Source: Metaphire vulgaris (taxonomy: Eukaryota > Annelida > Clitellata > Crassiclitellata > Megascolecidae). From it: a DNA stretch of 64,000 nucleotides. The notes under the pieces are model-generated. The model was not told where the DNA came from, did no database searches, and saw only the letters and a program-made list of their open reading frames with translations. Both the position numbers and the translations under genes were made by a program. Numbering within the stretch: position 1 is the stretch's first letter; every line of letters begins with the position of its first letter. Positions 63,680-64,000 of this stretch are shown here, piece after piece. The stretch is taken from positions 11,924,245-11,988,244 of the forward strand of contig CM030852.1 in the NCBI GenBank assembly GCA_018105865.1, in the 5' to 3' direction.

Positions 63680-64000
63680 CTACTCATCCTCCTCCTCATC
63701 ATCCTCATCATCATCTTCATCATCACCCTCACCGTCCTTCTTCTTCTCTTTCTTGTTTTTCTTCTCCTCTTTCTTATCCTTTTTCTTTTCCTCTTTCTTT
63801 TCCTCTTTCTTCTTCTTTTTCTTCTCTTTCTTTTCCTCTTTCTTCTCCGCTTTCTTCTCATCTTTCTTGTCCTTTTTCTTCTCATCTTTCTTGTCCTTTT
63901 TCTTCTCCTCTTTCTTCTCCGTTTTCTTCTCCTTTTTCTTCTTCTTTTTCTCCTTTTTCTTCGTTTTCTTTTTCTTCTTTTCCTCCTCCTCCTTCTTGGA
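63595..64000. repeat. Polypyrimidine low-complexity tract
   Basis: On the + strand nearly pure C/T with TTCTTCTCCTCTTTCTT units for about 400 bases. It overlaps the charged open frame. Confidence 0.9.
63680..64000 (-). CDS. Lys/Glu/Asp-rich open frame, C-terminal part, runs off the window
   Basis: One minus-strand frame is open for 106 codons from the window edge to TAG at 63680-63682. It reads SKKEEEEKKKKKTKK at the edge, KKDKKDEKKKDKKDEKK in the middle, and DGEGDDEDDDEDDEEEDE at the end. A basic-then-acidic charged tail is common in nuclear and chromatin proteins. The DNA is a purine/pyrimidine low-complexity stretch, so a chance open frame is possible, but the switch from Lys-rich to Asp/Glu-rich with a stop looks like coding sequence. 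Confidence 0.4.
   Translation of the reverse strand, partial: SKKEEEEKKKKKTKKKEKKKKKKEKKTEKKEEKKKDKKDEKKKDKKDEKKAEKKEEKKEKKKKKKEEKKEEKKKDKKEEKKNKKEKKKDGEGDDEDDDEDDEEEDE

Overview
The window is a piece of an AT-rich animal nuclear genome. Its genes have introns with GT-AG borders, and it carries many CR1/L2-like and RTE-like LINE remnants, tRNA-derived SINEs, hAT and mariner/pogo miniature elements, and long ATT, TA and TAC microsatellites. The gene content (a TRPM channel, an invertebrate-type TIR protein with NHL repeats, and a cluster of Mab-21/cGAS-like nucleotidyltransferase-fold genes) fits a marine invertebrate. An echinoderm or other invertebrate deuterostome is my guess, but nothing in the sequence settles it. 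No prokaryotic feature, CRISPR array or viral genome is seen.

Layout. 1-12.3 kb (+): the 3' part of a TRPM channel gene; eleven exons run from just before S1 through S1-S6, the pore and the TRP helix to a short coiled coil and stop. Its introns hold SINEs, a 5S-rRNA-like sequence, foldback elements and LINE fragments. 12.8-15.5 kb: a broken CR1/L2-type LINE and local repeats. 15.7-17.8 kb (-): a badly damaged Mab-21/cGLR-like gene copy (A). 21.0-29.2 kb (-): exons of a TIR-NHL gene, perhaps also with a SAM domain; the exon phases match, but the assembly shows several single-base frame disruptions. 29.3-31.5 kb: transposable elements and a large TAC array. 31.7-33.8 kb (-): intact Mab-21/cGLR-like gene B. 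34.4-41 kb: a nested hAT island, a palindrome with a telomere-like core, microsatellites and a LINE. 42.2-44.3 kb (-): gene C, a transposed duplicate of B sitting inside a LINE; a hAT insertion supplies its last codons. 45-49 kb: relics of the same duplicated unit riddled with small DNA transposons. 50.4-52.4 kb (-): copy D, one extra base from intact. 55.4-57.6 kb (-): copy E, one extra base plus a foldback element replacing the C-terminus. 59.7-61.7 kb (-): intact divergent copy F. 63.7-64 kb (-): a Lys/Glu/Asp-rich open frame running off the window.

How the pieces may work together. The six single-exon Mab-21-like genes keep the NTase core (GS plus DID, and an acid before the HCP-WPP motif) and the Mab-21 CPNYFIPSNN signature. 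This is the fold of cGAS and animal cGAS-like receptors, which make nucleotide second messengers on sensing nucleic acid. A TIR-domain gene lies between two of them. A local innate-immune neighbourhood is an inference only; no STING-like gene is visible. The cluster shows expansion and decay: two or three intact genes (B, F, and C with a changed tail), two near-intact copies, one pseudogene and gene-body-deleted relics.
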